A stretch of DNA of 64,000 bases from Pelagibacterium nitratireducens (GTDB taxonomy: Bacteria; Pseudomonadota; Alphaproteobacteria; Rhizobiales; Devosiaceae). A program made the translations under genes and the position numbers. A model generated the notes under the pieces. The model was not told where the DNA came from. It ran no database searches and saw only the letters and a list, made by a program, of their open reading frames with translations. Each line of letters starts with the position of its first letter. Position 1 is the stretch's first letter. The stretch covers positions 1,406,501-1,470,500 of the forward strand of contig NZ_CP146275.1 of NCBI RefSeq assembly GCF_037044555.1, in the 5' to 3' direction. Below, one piece after another: positions 8,880-18,067 of the stretch.

Positions 8880-9989
8880 ATGCCGTGGGAAGACAATAGG
8901 GGCGGCCGCCGGAGCCGCAGCGGCGGTCCATGGGGCCAGGCGCCGGGCGGAGGTGGTGGCGGTAACGGTCCACGCCGTCCCAGCGGGGGAAACAACACTC
9001 CCAATCTCGAGGACATTCTGGCACGCGGCCGGCAGCAGTTCGGCGGCGGCGGAAATATTCCCGGCGGCGGGCGCTGGCTGGTGATTGGTGTCGTTGCGGC
9101 GGCGCTGGTCTTTTGGGGCAGCCAGTCGATCTATACCATCGCGCCGAACGAAGTGGGCGTCGAGCTTTTGTTCGGGGAGCCCAAGGACGAATTCTCCAGT
9201 CCGGGCCTGCATTTCCATTGGTGGCCGATCGAGCGCGTCGAGCGTGCGTCCACAACGGAAAACCAGACGCGCGTGGGCACGGGAACGACCAATGACCGCG
9301 ATAGCGGGCTGATGCTTTCGGGCGATCAGAACATCGTCAACATGAGCTTTTCGATCCTGTGGCGGATCGCCGATCCGCGGCTTTACCTGTTCGAGGTTCG
9401 CGACCCCGACGAAATGGTGCGCCAGGCCGCCGAAAGCGCGATGCGTGAGGTTGTCGGGCGCCGTACGGCGCAGGACGTGTTCCGTGACGATCGTACCGGG
9501 ATCGCGCTCGAGGTGCAGCAGATCACCCAGAACATTCTCGACAGCTATGGCGTGGGTGTGACGATCTCCAACATCTCGATCGAAAACGTGGCACCGCCGG
9601 CCGAAGTTGCCGATGCGTTCGACGAAGTGCAGCGCGCGCTGCAGGACGAAGACCGTTTCCAGGAAGAAGCACGGCAATACGCCAACACCCTTCTGGGTAG
9701 CGCGCGTGGTCAGGCCGCAGCGATCCGCGAAGAGGCCGCAGCCTATCGTGACCGCGTGATCAACGAGGCCGAGGGCCAGGCGGCGCGTTTCGTTTCCGTT
9801 TACAACGAATACCGCAACGCGCCAGAGGTCACCCGCCAGCGCATCTTCCTTGAAATGATGGAAGAGGTTCTGGGCGGAACCGAGAAGGTGCTGCTCGAAG
9901 GTGGCCAGGGTTCGGGGGTCATCCCCTATCTGCCGCTGCCCGAACTGCGAAGCAGCGGGTCCACCCTCCAGAGCGGAGGTAGCCAGTAA
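8880..9989 (+). CDS. hflK: HflK, subunit of the HflKC membrane protease-modulator complex
   Basis: A 369-residue protein. It has a Gly/Arg-rich disordered N-terminus (residues 1-60), one transmembrane segment (WLVIGVVAAALVFWGSQSIY, ~63-82), then a prohibitin/SPFH domain beginning YTIAPNEVGVELLFGEP, and a coiled-coil C-terminal half (DEDRFQEEARQYANTLLGSA). HflK and HflC form a large periplasm-facing cage around FtsH and modulate its proteolysis. AAGGGAC 4-10 nt upstream of ATG 8880 serves as ribosome binding site. The TAA overlaps the hflC ATG by one base (TAATG). Confidence 0.95.
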   Translation: MPWEDNRGGRRSRSGGPWGQAPGGGGGGNGPRRPSGGNNTPNLEDILARGRQQFGGGGNIPGGGRWLVIGVVAAALVFWGSQSIYTIAPNEVGVELLFGEPKDEFSSPGLHFHWWPIERVERASTTENQTRVGTGTTNDRDSGLMLSGDQNIVNMSFSILWRIADPRLYLFEVRDPDEMVRQAAESAMREVVGRRTAQDVFRDDRTGIALEVQQITQNILDSYGVGVTISNISIENVAPPAEVADAFDEVQRALQDEDRFQEEARQYANTLLGSARGQAAAIREEAAAYRDRVINEAEGQAARFVSVYNEYRNAPEVTRQRIFLEMMEEVLGGTEKVLLEGGQGSGVIPYLPLPELRSSGSTLQSGGSQ

Positions 9990-11128
9990 TGAATAGGCTC
10001 ATCATAGCAATCGTCGCAGTGGTCATTGCCGCCTACGTGCTGTTTTCTTCGCTGTTCATCGTCAACGAACGCGAGCAGGCCATCGTGATGCGCTTCGGCG
10101 AAATCACGCGCGAAATCCAGGATCCGGGGATTTACTTCAAGGTTCCGACCGATTTCGTGGAAACCGTGCAATATATCGACAAGCGCCTTCTGCGCTACGA
10201 CCTGGAACGTATCCGCCTGCAGGTTTCGGGCGGCCAGTTCTATATCGTCGATGCCTTCATCACCTACCGTATCGTTGATCCCATCCGGTTCCGCCAGACG
10301 GTGCTCGGCAGCCTTCAGCTTGCCGAACAGCGTATCGCAACCCGTCTGGAATCGGCTCTGCGTGCCGTTTACGGCCTGCGTGAGTTCGATGCGGCGCTTT
10401 CCGAACAGCGTTCGGAAATGATGCGTGAAGCCAGCGATCTGGTGGCAACCGACATGACCGAGTTGGGCATCGAGGTCGTGGACGTGCGCGTTCTGGTGAC
10501 CGATCTGACGCCGGAAGTGTCCCAGCAGACCTATGAGCGTATGCAGGCCGAGCGTAATGCGGAAGCCGCGTTGATCCGCGCTCGTGGTCAGGAGCAGGCA
10601 CAAACCCTGCGTGCCATCGCCGACCGTCAGGCGGTCGAGGTGGTTTCGGCCGCCAATCGCGACAGCGAAATCATCCGCGGTGAAGGTGACGCCGAGCAGA
10701 ACCGTCTGTTCGCCGAAGCCTATTCCCAGGACCAGTCCTTCTTCGAGTTCTACCGCTCGATGGAGGCCTATCGCAACGCGCTGGCCGATGGAAACACCAC
10801 CATGGTGCTCTCGCCGGACTCGGCGTTCTTCAACTATTTCGGTTCGAACGGCGAATTGCCCGACTTCCCGGCACCGACGGCGACGCCGATCGATATCGGG
10901 GTTCAAGGACCGAGCGAAGAGCCCATCGATTCCACCGAGATCGACGATCTGCTGGCAACGGATTCGCTGGTTTCGGGCGAAGGCGCCGGAAGCATCGAGC
11001 AGGATGTTCAGGATCTCGAGCAACTGCTCGAGACCGAGAACCTGGGCAGTGAAGGGCTTCCGGAAGAAACGGCTCCGGCCGAACCTGCGCCCGCTGCAGA
11101 GGACGCCGAGCCCGCTCCCGCTCAATAA
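9989..11128 (+). CDS. hflC: HflC, partner of HflK
   Basis: A 379-residue protein with an N-terminal signal-anchor (LIIAIVAVVIAAYVLFSSLFIV), the SPFH start motif VNEREQAIVMRFGEI, and the conserved LTPEVSQQTYERMQAERNA coiled-coil region. It is longer than E. coli HflC (~334) because of an acidic Pro/Glu/Ala-rich C-terminal tail (from about residue 300). A GGAGG at 9975 inside the end of hflK is its ribosome binding site. It acts with HflK on FtsH at the inner membrane. Confidence 0.95.
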   Translation: MNRLIIAIVAVVIAAYVLFSSLFIVNEREQAIVMRFGEITREIQDPGIYFKVPTDFVETVQYIDKRLLRYDLERIRLQVSGGQFYIVDAFITYRIVDPIRFRQTVLGSLQLAEQRIATRLESALRAVYGLREFDAALSEQRSEMMREASDLVATDMTELGIEVVDVRVLVTDLTPEVSQQTYERMQAERNAEAALIRARGQEQAQTLRAIADRQAVEVVSAANRDSEIIRGEGDAEQNRLFAEAYSQDQSFFEFYRSMEAYRNALADGNTTMVLSPDSAFFNYFGSNGELPDFPAPTATPIDIGVQGPSEEPIDSTEIDDLLATDSLVSGEGAGSIEQDVQDLEQLLETENLGSEGLPEETAPAEPAPAAEDAEPAPAQ

Positions 11129-11151
11129 GAGCGCGGCTGCAATTGCTAATG

Positions 11152-11181
11152 GAGGCGCACCTCAGGTGCGCCTCTTTTTTT
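11152..11181 (+). terminator. Rho-independent terminator after hflC
   Basis: A perfect 10-bp stem GAGGCGCACC / GGTGCGCCTC with loop TCA is followed by a run of seven T broken by none. It lies between hflC and the small DUF2065 gene, whose ribosome binding site begins at the very next base. Confidence 0.85.
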
Positions 11182-11194
11182 GAGGAGAATTCAA

Positions 11195-11380
11195 GTGACC
11201 GATCTTCTTGCCGCTCTGGGGCTGGCCTTTGTTATCGAGGGGCTGCTTTACGCTGCATTTCCCGAGCAGATGAAAAGGATGGTCGCCCAGATGATCGCGC
11301 TGCCGAGCCAGCAATTGCGCATGGCAGCGCTTGGAATGGCAGCGGCAGGCCTGATCGTGCTCACGGTCGTGCGATTTTAG
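11195..11380 (+). CDS. DUF2065 small membrane protein
   Basis: A 61-residue protein with two hydrophobic helices (LLAALGLAFVIEGLLYAAF and MAALGMAAAGLIVLTVVRF) joined by a short loop with FPEQMKRM, matching the DUF2065 family that commonly follows hflC in alphaproteobacteria. Function unknown; the neighbourhood suggests an accessory of the HflKC/FtsH system. GTG 11195 is preceded by GAGGAG (11182-11187) at 7 nt. A terminator hairpin sits between hflC and this gene, so its expression may depend on readthrough. Its stop codon TAG is the first three bases of an intergenic repeat. Confidence 0.8.
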   Translation: MTDLLAALGLAFVIEGLLYAAFPEQMKRMVAQMIALPSQQLRMAALGMAAAGLIVLTVVRF

Positions 11381-11507
11381 AGCCGTCCGGGATTTGATTG
11401 AACAAAATCCTTGGCTCTAAGTCCTTGCTTTGTCGCGTGTTGCGAACTGCAAAACCGTTTCCATCCCCGATCGCGTCGAGGACATGGTTTTGCTGGACAC
11501 GCTCCGG
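11378..11507. repeat. RIME-like palindromic intergenic repeat, copy A
   Basis: Begins TAGAGCC, contains AAATCCTTGGCTCTAAGTCCTTG and the segment TTCCATCCCCGATCGCGTCG (each given in short), and ends in a GGACACGCTCC module. Nearly the same ~130-bp element is found at 30815-30940, and diverged copies at 18194-18299, 23795-23840 and 32925-32976. The TAGAGC...GCTCTAAGTC(C/T)TTG layout is that of repeats scattered in Rhizobiales genomes. Confidence 0.75.
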
Positions 11508-11610
11508 GCCCGTTCAGCAACGCGCTTGAGGGCGACCATTGGTTTCGTCCATCGACGTGCTCGATGGGCAGGGTTTCGACGTCGAAATCGTCCAGCAACC
11601 AAGAGATCGA

Positions 11611-12183
11611 TCAGGAGCGGGCCGGATTGGCGATGCGATAGAGAACGTGCGGGCGCAAGGGGTGGTTCTCGGCGATGCGGGGGTGAAGGAAGTCGCCCTC
11701 GGTATCGCGGGTCATGCCGATTTTTTCCATGACGCGCTGAGACGGCTGGTTGATGGCCGCCGTGAAGGCGACGAGTTCGGGCAGGCCACGCTGCCAGGCC
11801 GAAAGGATGTGGGCGCGCGCGCCTTCGGGGGCGTAGCCCTGTCCCCAATATCGGTTGCCCAGCACCCATCCGATTTCTTCGGGCGGGTTGCCGCGCAGAT
11901 CCATGTCGATCCGGGCGGTGCCGATCAGCCCGATCAACTCACCATCGGCCTTGCGTTCGGCGGCGAGGAAGGCCGAGGTTCCGGCATCGAGGCCGGCGAT
12001 CATCTTGTCGATCCAGGCGTCAGCCGCGGCCCGGTCGCGCGTGCCTGTATAAAAGCGCATGACATGGGGATCGCCAACGATGGCCGCGAAGGGCGCGCGG
12101 TCGGCGTCCTGCCAGGGGCGCAGGATCAGGCGTTCGGTTTCCAGCACTGTCCGCGGTTCCTGTTCCACGCATCGAACTCCCAT
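11611..12183 (-). CDS. RimJ/RimL-like GNAT acetyltransferase
   Basis: A 190-residue protein of the GNAT_3 (RimJ/RimL) type: TERLILRPWQDADR at the N-terminus, EIGWVLGNRYWGQGYAPEGARA as the acetyl-CoA motif A, and the C-terminal NQPSQRVMEKIGM signature. These enzymes acetylate N-terminal amino groups of proteins or small substrates; the target is unknown. It lies downstream of serB on the same strand with 10 bp between them, so it is probably the second gene of that operon. Confidence 0.85.
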   Translation of the reverse strand: MGVRCVEQEPRTVLETERLILRPWQDADRAPFAAIVGDPHVMRFYTGTRDRAAADAWIDKMIAGLDAGTSAFLAAERKADGELIGLIGTARIDMDLRGNPPEEIGWVLGNRYWGQGYAPEGARAHILSAWQRGLPELVAFTAAINQPSQRVMEKIGMTRDTEGDFLHPRIAENHPLRPHVLYRIANPARS

Positions 12184-12193
12184 TTGCGATGCT

Positions 12194-13069
12194 TTATCTT
12201 ACAATGTCGTCGTCCGAATACCCCTGCAGATAGAGCAGGGCTGTGAGATCGGAATGATCGATCCTGACGGCGGCCTGTTCGGCAACGATCGGTTTTGCGT
12301 GGATGGCGACCCCGAGGCCGGCGGCCTGGAGCATGTCGAGATCGTTGGCGCCATCGCCCACCGCCATGGTCTGGGCGATAGCGAGGCCTTTTTCCGCTGC
12401 CAGTGCCATGAGGCGGTTGCGTTTGGTGGACTTGTCGACGATGGGTTTTTCGACAGTGCCGGTGAGGCGGTCGTCGGCATCAAATTCGAGGACGTTGGCG
12501 ATGGCCTCGTCAAAACCGATGCGCTTGGCGAAGTAATCGGCGAAAAGGGTGAAACCGCCGGACACCAGGGCCGTGTAGGCGCCGTAGGCGTTCATGGTCT
12601 GGATGAGGGCGCGGCCGCCGGGAGCGAGCGTTATGCGCTCGCGGCGGACGTCTTCCACCAGTCGGCGCTCCAGCCCCTTCAAAAGCGCGACGCGGGTATC
12701 GAGGGCGGCTTCGAAGTCAAGTTCGCCGCGCATGGCGCGTTCGGTGATTTCGGCGACCTGAGGTTTGAGGCCCAAAGCATCTGCCAACTCATCGATGCAT
12801 TCCTGCTCGATCATCGTGGAATCCATGTCGGCGACGAGCAGTTGCTTGCGTCGGTTGGCCAGCGCAACGAGTGCCGCGTCGATGGGCTGGGAGCCGATGA
12901 TATCGCGGGCTGTCAAAACCGGATCGGCGGCCTTGGGCGCGATGATCTCGCAGGCTATGCCTTGCGCGAGCCAATTGATTTCGCCATGGGTTTCACTCTG
13001 GACCGTTTCCACCAGTGTGTTGGACAGGGCCGGTTCATTGGGATTGGCGATCAGAACGAGAACTGACAT
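12194..13069 (-). CDS. serB: Phosphoserine phosphatase
   Basis: A 291-residue HAD-family enzyme catalysing the last step of serine synthesis. Residues ~1-75 are the N-terminal ACT-like domain of SerB; the catalytic domain shows the nucleophile motif VADMDSTMIEQECIDELA, the SGGF motif with the following FADYFAKRIG, and the C-terminal VGDGANDLDML metal motif. The start is set at ATG 13069 (MSVLVLIANP); the longer open frame upstream is antisense to miaA. The start codon is only 10 bp from the divergent miaA start. Confidence 0.95.
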   Translation of the reverse strand: MSVLVLIANPNEPALSNTLVETVQSETHGEINWLAQGIACEIIAPKAADPVLTARDIIGSQPIDAALVALANRRKQLLVADMDSTMIEQECIDELADALGLKPQVAEITERAMRGELDFEAALDTRVALLKGLERRLVEDVRRERITLAPGGRALIQTMNAYGAYTALVSGGFTLFADYFAKRIGFDEAIANVLEFDADDRLTGTVEKPIVDKSTKRNRLMALAAEKGLAIAQTMAVGDGANDLDMLQAAGLGVAIHAKPIVAEQAAVRIDHSDLTALLYLQGYSDDDIVR

Positions 13070-13079
13070 AGACACGACC

Positions 13080-13976
13080 ATGGCAAGGGATGGAGCAAAG
13101 CGCGCGGTTTTGATAGCTGGTCCGACCGCCAGCGGCAAGACGGCGCTGGCCATCGCGCGAGCGCGCCAGAGCGGGGCGCGGATCGTCAACGCCGATTCCA
13201 TGCAGGTTTATGGCGTGCTCGACCGCCTGACGGCGCGGCCCAACCCGGACGAGCTGGCGCGGGCGCACCATGAAATGTTCGGACATGTGGATCCATCGGT
13301 GCGCTATTCGACGGGCGCCTGGCTGGCCGATGCTCACAAACAGATTCAAGAGGCTGACAAAGAGAATCAGGAGCTGATTTTTGTTGGCGGGACAGGGCTT
13401 TACTTCGATGCGCTCGTAAGCGGATTCGCGCAGGTTCCGGCCATCGATCCTGAATTTGTGGCCGAGGCTGAGAAACTGATTCAAGAGCGCGATGAGGCGG
13501 GGCGGATGGCGCTTTTGGTCGAGAGGGACCCGGCAACGGCAAGACGGCTCAAGGTCGCCGACCCGCAACGGGTGGTGCGGGCGCTTTCGGTGCAGATGGC
13601 GACGGGCAAGACGCTGAGCGCCTTTCAGGATGCCAACGGGCCCGGGCTGCTCGATGATTATGCGCTGGAGCGGATTGTATTAATGCCCGAGCGGGGATTG
13701 CTGCGGCGGCGGATCGGGGAGCGGTTCGCGGCGATGATGGAGGCAGGGGCTGTCGAGGAGGTCGAGGCGCTGTTGGCGCGCGACCTCGATCCGTCATTGC
13801 CGGCGATGAAAGCGATTGGCGTGGGAGAAATCACGGCCATGCTGGCGGGCAAGATGGACCGTGACGAGGCGGTGGAAAAAGCGGTGATTGCCACACGGCA
13901 ATATGCCAAGCGGCAATCGACATGGTTCCGCAACAGGTTCAGGGACTGGACTTTTGTCGATCCGTTTGCCGGTTAG
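13080..13976 (+). CDS. miaA: tRNA dimethylallyltransferase
   Basis: A 298-residue protein that adds dimethylallyl to A37 of tRNAs reading UNN codons. It has the P-loop GPTASGKTALA near the N-terminus, the NADSMQVY motif, FVGGTGLYFDALV, and the C-terminal ATRQYAKRQSTWFRNR signature. ATG 13080 is the only reasonable start; no Shine-Dalgarno is evident. It diverges from serB with 10 bp between start codons, so promoters of both must overlap the opposite gene. Its stop overlaps the end of the convergent antiporter gene by 4 bp. Confidence 0.95.
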   Translation: MARDGAKRAVLIAGPTASGKTALAIARARQSGARIVNADSMQVYGVLDRLTARPNPDELARAHHEMFGHVDPSVRYSTGAWLADAHKQIQEADKENQELIFVGGTGLYFDALVSGFAQVPAIDPEFVAEAEKLIQERDEAGRMALLVERDPATARRLKVADPQRVVRALSVQMATGKTLSAFQDANGPGLLDDYALERIVLMPERGLLRRRIGERFAAMMEAGAVEEVEALLARDLDPSLPAMKAIGVGEITAMLAGKMDRDEAVEKAVIATRQYAKRQSTWFRNRFRDWTFVDPFAG

Positions 13977-14923
13977 CCAATAGCTCCGAGTGCGAGCCAG
14001 CCGATATAGCCTGCATAGAGCGCCAAGAGCACGCCGCCTTCCCAGCGGACAATTTCGCGTTGGGTGTAGGAGAAGCCGAGCAGGAGCGCCGTAGCGCCGA
14101 GCATGACCCAGATGTCGAAACCGATGATTTCGGGCGGGACGGGAATGGGCTGGATCAGGGCGGTGACGCCGAGAATGAACAGCACATTGAAAATGTTCGA
14201 GCCGATGATGTTGCCCAGCGCCAGGTCGGTGTGACGGCGGAGCGCGGCGATGATCGAGGTGACCAGTTCGGGCAGTGAGGTGCCGATGGCGACGACGGTC
14301 AGGCCGATGATGGTTTCGGATACGCCAAGGGCCGTGGCGATCTCGACGGCGCTCGACACCAGAAGGCGCGCGCCGAACACGGTCAGTGCCAGCCCGCCGA
14401 TAACAAACACGATCGACAGCCAGACCGGCTGATGGCCGCCCGTGGCTTCGATTTCGGCGACGACGGTTTGGCCGGCCTGGGCCTTGCGGTCGGCAAAATA
14501 GGAAAACAGCACATAGGCGAGCAGCATGGCGATGAGAACTACGCCCGCGATCCGGCCCAAAGTGCCGATCATGACGATGGCGAGGGCGGCGAGGGAAGCG
14601 ACGACAAGGACGGATCCATCGCGGCGCAGGATGGCCTTATCGACGGCGATGGGAAAGATCAGCGCGGTGATGCCGAGGATGAGCAGGATATTTGCGATGT
14701 TGGAGCCGACCACATTGCCCACGGCAATGCCGGGGGCGCCATCGAGGGCGGCCTGGACAGAGGTGACCAGTTCGGGCAACGAGGTGCCGAAGCCGACCAG
14801 TGTCAACCCGATCAGCAGCGAGGACATGCCAAGTTTCTCTGCGATGGCCACCGAGCCGCGCACGAAGCCTTCGCCGCCTGCCACGAGCAGAATGAGGCCG
14901 ACGATAAGCAGGAGATAGACCAT
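13973..14923 (-). CDS. Calcium/sodium antiporter (CaCA family, YrbG-like)
   Basis: A 316-residue integral membrane protein made of two homologous halves of five helices. Each half contains the cation-binding alpha-repeat: GFGTSLPELVTSVQAALDG with GNVVGSNIANIL in the first, and AIGTSLPELVTSIIAAL with GNIIGSNIFNVL in the second. Members exchange Na+ for Ca2+ across the inner membrane. It overlaps miaA by 4 bp convergently, and the YbaK-like gene lies 17 bp upstream on the same strand. Confidence 0.93.
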   Translation of the reverse strand: MVYLLLIVGLILLVAGGEGFVRGSVAIAEKLGMSSLLIGLTLVGFGTSLPELVTSVQAALDGAPGIAVGNVVGSNIANILLILGITALIFPIAVDKAILRRDGSVLVVASLAALAIVMIGTLGRIAGVVLIAMLLAYVLFSYFADRKAQAGQTVVAEIEATGGHQPVWLSIVFVIGGLALTVFGARLLVSSAVEIATALGVSETIIGLTVVAIGTSLPELVTSIIAALRRHTDLALGNIIGSNIFNVLFILGVTALIQPIPVPPEIIGFDIWVMLGATALLLGFSYTQREIVRWEGGVLLALYAGYIGWLALGAIG

Positions 14924-14940
14924 TTAGGGGCTCCGGGGAG

Positions 14941-15417
14941 TCAGGTGACGGTGATGCGGGGTGCGCCGGTGACGCGGGCGAGATCGTCCGGTGCGATTTC
15001 AAATACCGAGCGCGCGTTTCCGGCTGCGGCCCAGACGGTTTGGAACGCGAAGAGATCGGTGTCCATATAAATCGGAATGGATTTGAGCTGTCCCAGCGGC
15101 GAAACGCCGCCGATGGCAAAACCGGTGGCTTCGCGCACCAGATCGGCATCGGCGCGGCCCAGCTTCTGGCCGATCTGGCGGCCGGTGCGCCTTTCGTGAA
15201 CGCGATTGGCGCCCGAGACCAGCACCATGATCGGCTCGCCGGTCTCCTCGCCGACAAAGATCAGCGATTTGACGATGCGGCCCACCTCGACGCCGAGCGC
15301 CTCGGCAGCCATTGCCGCGGTGGTCGCGAGTTGATCGAGCACGACGACGGTGCCGGGCAGGTCGTGGCGGGTGAGGTCGGCGGCGACGCGGAGTTCGGAT
15401 TGGCGCAGTTCAGTCAT
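14941..15417 (-). CDS. YbaK/EbsC-type aminoacyl-tRNA deacylase
   Basis: A 158-residue single-domain protein of the YbaK/ProX family that hydrolyses mischarged tRNA in trans. Visible signatures: a GVEVGRIVKSLIF segment containing the catalytic-site Lys, VLVSGANRVHERR, and ATGFAIGGVSPLG near the C-terminus. ATG 15417 (MTELRQSELR) is chosen; a TTG at 15453 would add 12 residues without a better ribosome binding site. It is just upstream of the antiporter gene and probably in the same transcript. Which tRNA it edits is unknown. Confidence 0.85.
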   Translation of the reverse strand: MTELRQSELRVAADLTRHDLPGTVVVLDQLATTAAMAAEALGVEVGRIVKSLIFVGEETGEPIMVLVSGANRVHERRTGRQIGQKLGRADADLVREATGFAIGGVSPLGQLKSIPIYMDTDLFAFQTVWAAAGNARSVFEIAPDDLARVTGAPRITVT

Positions 15418-15533
15418 GAAGCGAGAGGAGCCCGATCGATTATCGGTCGTCAAGTGGGAACGTGCTGACAGGGTTTGTCACCCCAACCGGTTAGGCGAGA
15501 GCACCGACAGGATCGTTGAACCAGGAGAACGAT

Positions 15534-16103
15534 ATGCTTGCGATCACCATTGTGCTGACCGAGGGGTATTCCGATTGGGAAATCGGGGTGCTCGCCGGAA
15601 CCGGGCGAGCCTATTACGGCGCCGAGATTGGATTTGTCTCTGCGGACGGAGGGCCGGTGACGGCGGTTTCCGGGCTCAAGACAGAAGCGCTTGAGCGGTT
15701 TTCCGCACCGACGGATGGCGTGGTCGTGGTTTGCGGTGGTCCCGCGTTTGAGAGTGATGCGCCGCCCGAGATCGAAGCACGATTGAAACAAGCTCACGAG
15801 AACGGGTGCGTGGTCGCGGGAATTTGCGGCGCGACGCTGGCGCTGGCGCGGGCGGGCATGCTCGATGATGTGGCGCATACCTCCAACGGGCGGGACTATC
15901 TGCAGACGGTCAAATCCTATCGGGGAGCGGTGCACTATCGCGATCAGCCCCAGGCGGTGCGGGACGGGAGGATCATCACGGCGCCAGCGCCCGCTCCGGC
16001 CAGCTTTGCAGCGGAGGTTTTGACGGCGGCGGGGCTCGAGGCAGAGGCGGCCGGTGTCATCATGGCCATGCTGTCACAGGAACACGCACGCGTGGGGAGT
16101 TGA
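15534..16103 (+). CDS. DJ-1/PfpI family protein
   Basis: A 189-residue class I glutamine-amidotransferase-like protein. The nucleophile elbow is visible as AGICGATLALARAGML, with the Cys followed by Gly-Ala as in DJ-1/PfpI rather than a triad amidotransferase, and the upstream acidic residue sits in LTEGYSDWE. Members are chaperones, proteases or glyoxalase-like; function here is open. AGGAG at 15523-15527 precedes ATG 15534 by 6 nt. It is followed 54 bp later by pncA. Confidence 0.85.
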   Translation: MLAITIVLTEGYSDWEIGVLAGTGRAYYGAEIGFVSADGGPVTAVSGLKTEALERFSAPTDGVVVVCGGPAFESDAPPEIEARLKQAHENGCVVAGICGATLALARAGMLDDVAHTSNGRDYLQTVKSYRGAVHYRDQPQAVRDGRIITAPAPAPASFAAEVLTAAGLEAEAAGVIMAMLSQEHARVGS

Positions 16104-16157
16104 CGCGACGCGTCTGGCTTGCAGTAGTGCGCGGACCTTTGATTTGGGGAGGCGCAT

Positions 16158-16757
16158 ATGGCCACAAAAGCGTTGATCGTCATCGATGTGCAGAACGATT
16201 TCTGCCCAGGAGGAGCGCTTGCGGTGGACGAGGGTGATCAGGTCGTGCCGGTCATCAACCAGCTTATGGGGCAGTTCGACCACGTCATCCTGACCCAGGA
16301 CTGGCACACGGCGGACCATTCGAGCTTTGCTTCCCAGCATCCCGGAAAGGCCCCGTTCGAGAATATCGAGATGGCGTATGGCAGCCAAACGCTGTGGCCC
16401 GATCACTGTGTGCAGGGCAGCCATGGGGCCGATTTTCACCCAGAGCTCAACCTGATGCCGGCCGAGCTGATCATCCGAAAGGGGTTCCGGACGGAAATCG
16501 ATTCCTATTCGGCGTTTTTCGAGAACGATCACGTAACGCCGACCGGGCTGACGGGGTATCTGCGCGAACGGGGGCTGAGTGAGCTTACGTTCGTTGGGCT
16601 GGCCACCGATTTCTGCGTTGCCTATTCGGCACTCGATGCTGTGGGGCAGGGGTTTTCGGCGCGGGTGTTGCTGGAGGCGTGCCGGGGGATCGATCTGATG
16701 GGCTCGATGGAGACGATGATCGGGAAGATGAAGGCAGCAGGGGTGGATTTGATTTGA
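16158..16757 (+). CDS. pncA: Nicotinamidase
   Basis: A 199-residue isochorismatase-fold amidohydrolase converting nicotinamide to nicotinic acid in NAD salvage. The catalytic Asp is in [14 protein letters not shown], the metal-binding Asp/His are in [12 protein letters not shown], the Lys is in LIIRKGF, and the nucleophilic Cys is in [15 protein letters not shown]. The TGA overlaps the TTG start of pncB, so the product is handed directly to a co-translated NAPRTase. Confidence 0.95.
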   Translation: MATKALIVIDVQNDFCPGGALAVDEGDQVVPVINQLMGQFDHVILTQDWHTADHSSFASQHPGKAPFENIEMAYGSQTLWPDHCVQGSHGADFHPELNLMPAELIIRKGFRTEIDSYSAFFENDHVTPTGLTGYLRERGLSELTFVGLATDFCVAYSALDAVGQGFSARVLLEACRGIDLMGSMETMIGKMKAAGVDLI

Positions 16758-18067
16758 GCTCGTCGTCCAAGACCGACATTGCGCGGCGCGTTTTCAACCA
16801 TACGTTCAAGCTCGACCCGATCATCCGTTCGCTGCTCGATACCGATTTCTACAAGCTCTTGATGCTGCAGATGATCTGGGGGCTGTATCGGGACGTTGAG
16901 GCGACGTTCTCGCTGACCAACCGTACGACGAGTGTGCGGCTGGCCGATGAGGTCGATATCGACGAGCTGCGCGAACAGCTCGACCATGCGCGCAGCCTGC
17001 GGTTTACCAAAAAGGAAATGATCTGGCTGGCGGGCAACAGCTTTTACGGAACCAAGCAGATATTTTCGCCGCAGTTTCTGGCCTGGCTGGAGAATTTCCA
17101 GTTGCCCGATTACGAGCTCAGCGAGCGCGACGGGCAGTTCGAATTGCATTTTCCCGGCAAATGGGTCGAAACGGCCATGTGGGAAATTCCGGCGCTGGCC
17201 ATCATCAATGAATTGCGCTCGCGGCGCGCCATGCGGGGCATGGGGCGGTTCGCGCTCGACGTGCTTTACGCACGCGCCAAGGCCAAGACCTGGGAGAAGG
17301 TCGAGCGGCTGAAAAAGCTGCCCGATCTGAAAATTTCCGATTTCGGGACACGGCGGCGGCATTCGTTTCTGTGGCAGCGCTGGTGCGTGGAGGCGCTCAA
17401 GGAAGGGCTCGGGGATGCGCTGACGGGCACGTCGAACGTGCTTTTGGCCATGGACACCGATCTCGAAGCGCTGGGCACGAATGCCCATGAACTGCCGATG
17501 GTGGCCGCCGCATTGGCCGAGGGAGACGAGGCGCTCAAGCAGGCGCCCTACAAAGTGCTCAAGGACTGGCAGAGCTATTATGGCGGCAATCTGCTGATCG
17601 TTCTGCCCGATGCGTTCGGGACGGCATCGTTCCTTGAAAACGCACCGGACTGGGTGGCCGACTGGACGGGGTTCCGGCCCGACAGCGCGCCGGCCATCGA
17701 GGGCGGCGAAAAGATCATCGCATGGTGGAAGGCGCATGGGCGCGATCCGAAAGAGAAACTGCTGATTTTTTCCGATGGGCTGGATATTGAAACCATCGAT
17801 GCGGCCTACAGGCATTTCGACGGCAAGGTGCGGATGAGTTTCGGCTGGGGGACGAACCTCACCAATGATTTTGCCGGGACGGCGCCCATGCACACCCCGC
17901 AACTCAAGCCGATCTCGCTGGTCATCAAGGTATCGAGCGCCAATGGGCGGCCGGCGGTCAAACTCTCGGACAATCCGGCCAAGGCGGTGGGCGACCCCAA
18001 AGAGATTGAGCGGTATCTGCGGGTGTTCGGCGATGCGGAGATGGCGGAGCAGGCGGTGGTTGTCTGA
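16754..18067 (+). CDS. pncB: Nicotinate phosphoribosyltransferase
   Basis: A 437-residue enzyme joining nicotinate to PRPP to give nicotinate mononucleotide. Typical motifs are [16 protein letters not shown] near the N-terminus, the catalytic-loop [27 protein letters not shown], and the C-terminal [10 protein letters not shown]. Starting at TTG 16754 (TTGA overlap with pncA) gives the family length; the 25 residues further upstream are antisense-like. pncA-pncB form a two-gene NAD salvage operon. The stop codon abuts a large inverted repeat. Confidence 0.95.
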   Translation: MSSSSKTDIARRVFNHTFKLDPIIRSLLDTDFYKLLMLQMIWGLYRDVEATFSLTNRTTSVRLADEVDIDELREQLDHARSLRFTKKEMIWLAGNSFYGTKQIFSPQFLAWLENFQLPDYELSERDGQFELHFPGKWVETAMWEIPALAIINELRSRRAMRGMGRFALDVLYARAKAKTWEKVERLKKLPDLKISDFGTRRRHSFLWQRWCVEALKEGLGDALTGTSNVLLAMDTDLEALGTNAHELPMVAAALAEGDEALKQAPYKVLKDWQSYYGGNLLIVLPDAFGTASFLENAPDWVADWTGFRPDSAPAIEGGEKIIAWWKAHGRDPKEKLLIFSDGLDIETIDAAYRHFDGKVRMSFGWGTNLTNDFAGTAPMHTPQLKPISLVIKVSSANGRPAVKLSDNPAKAVGDPKEIERYLRVFGDAEMAEQAVVV

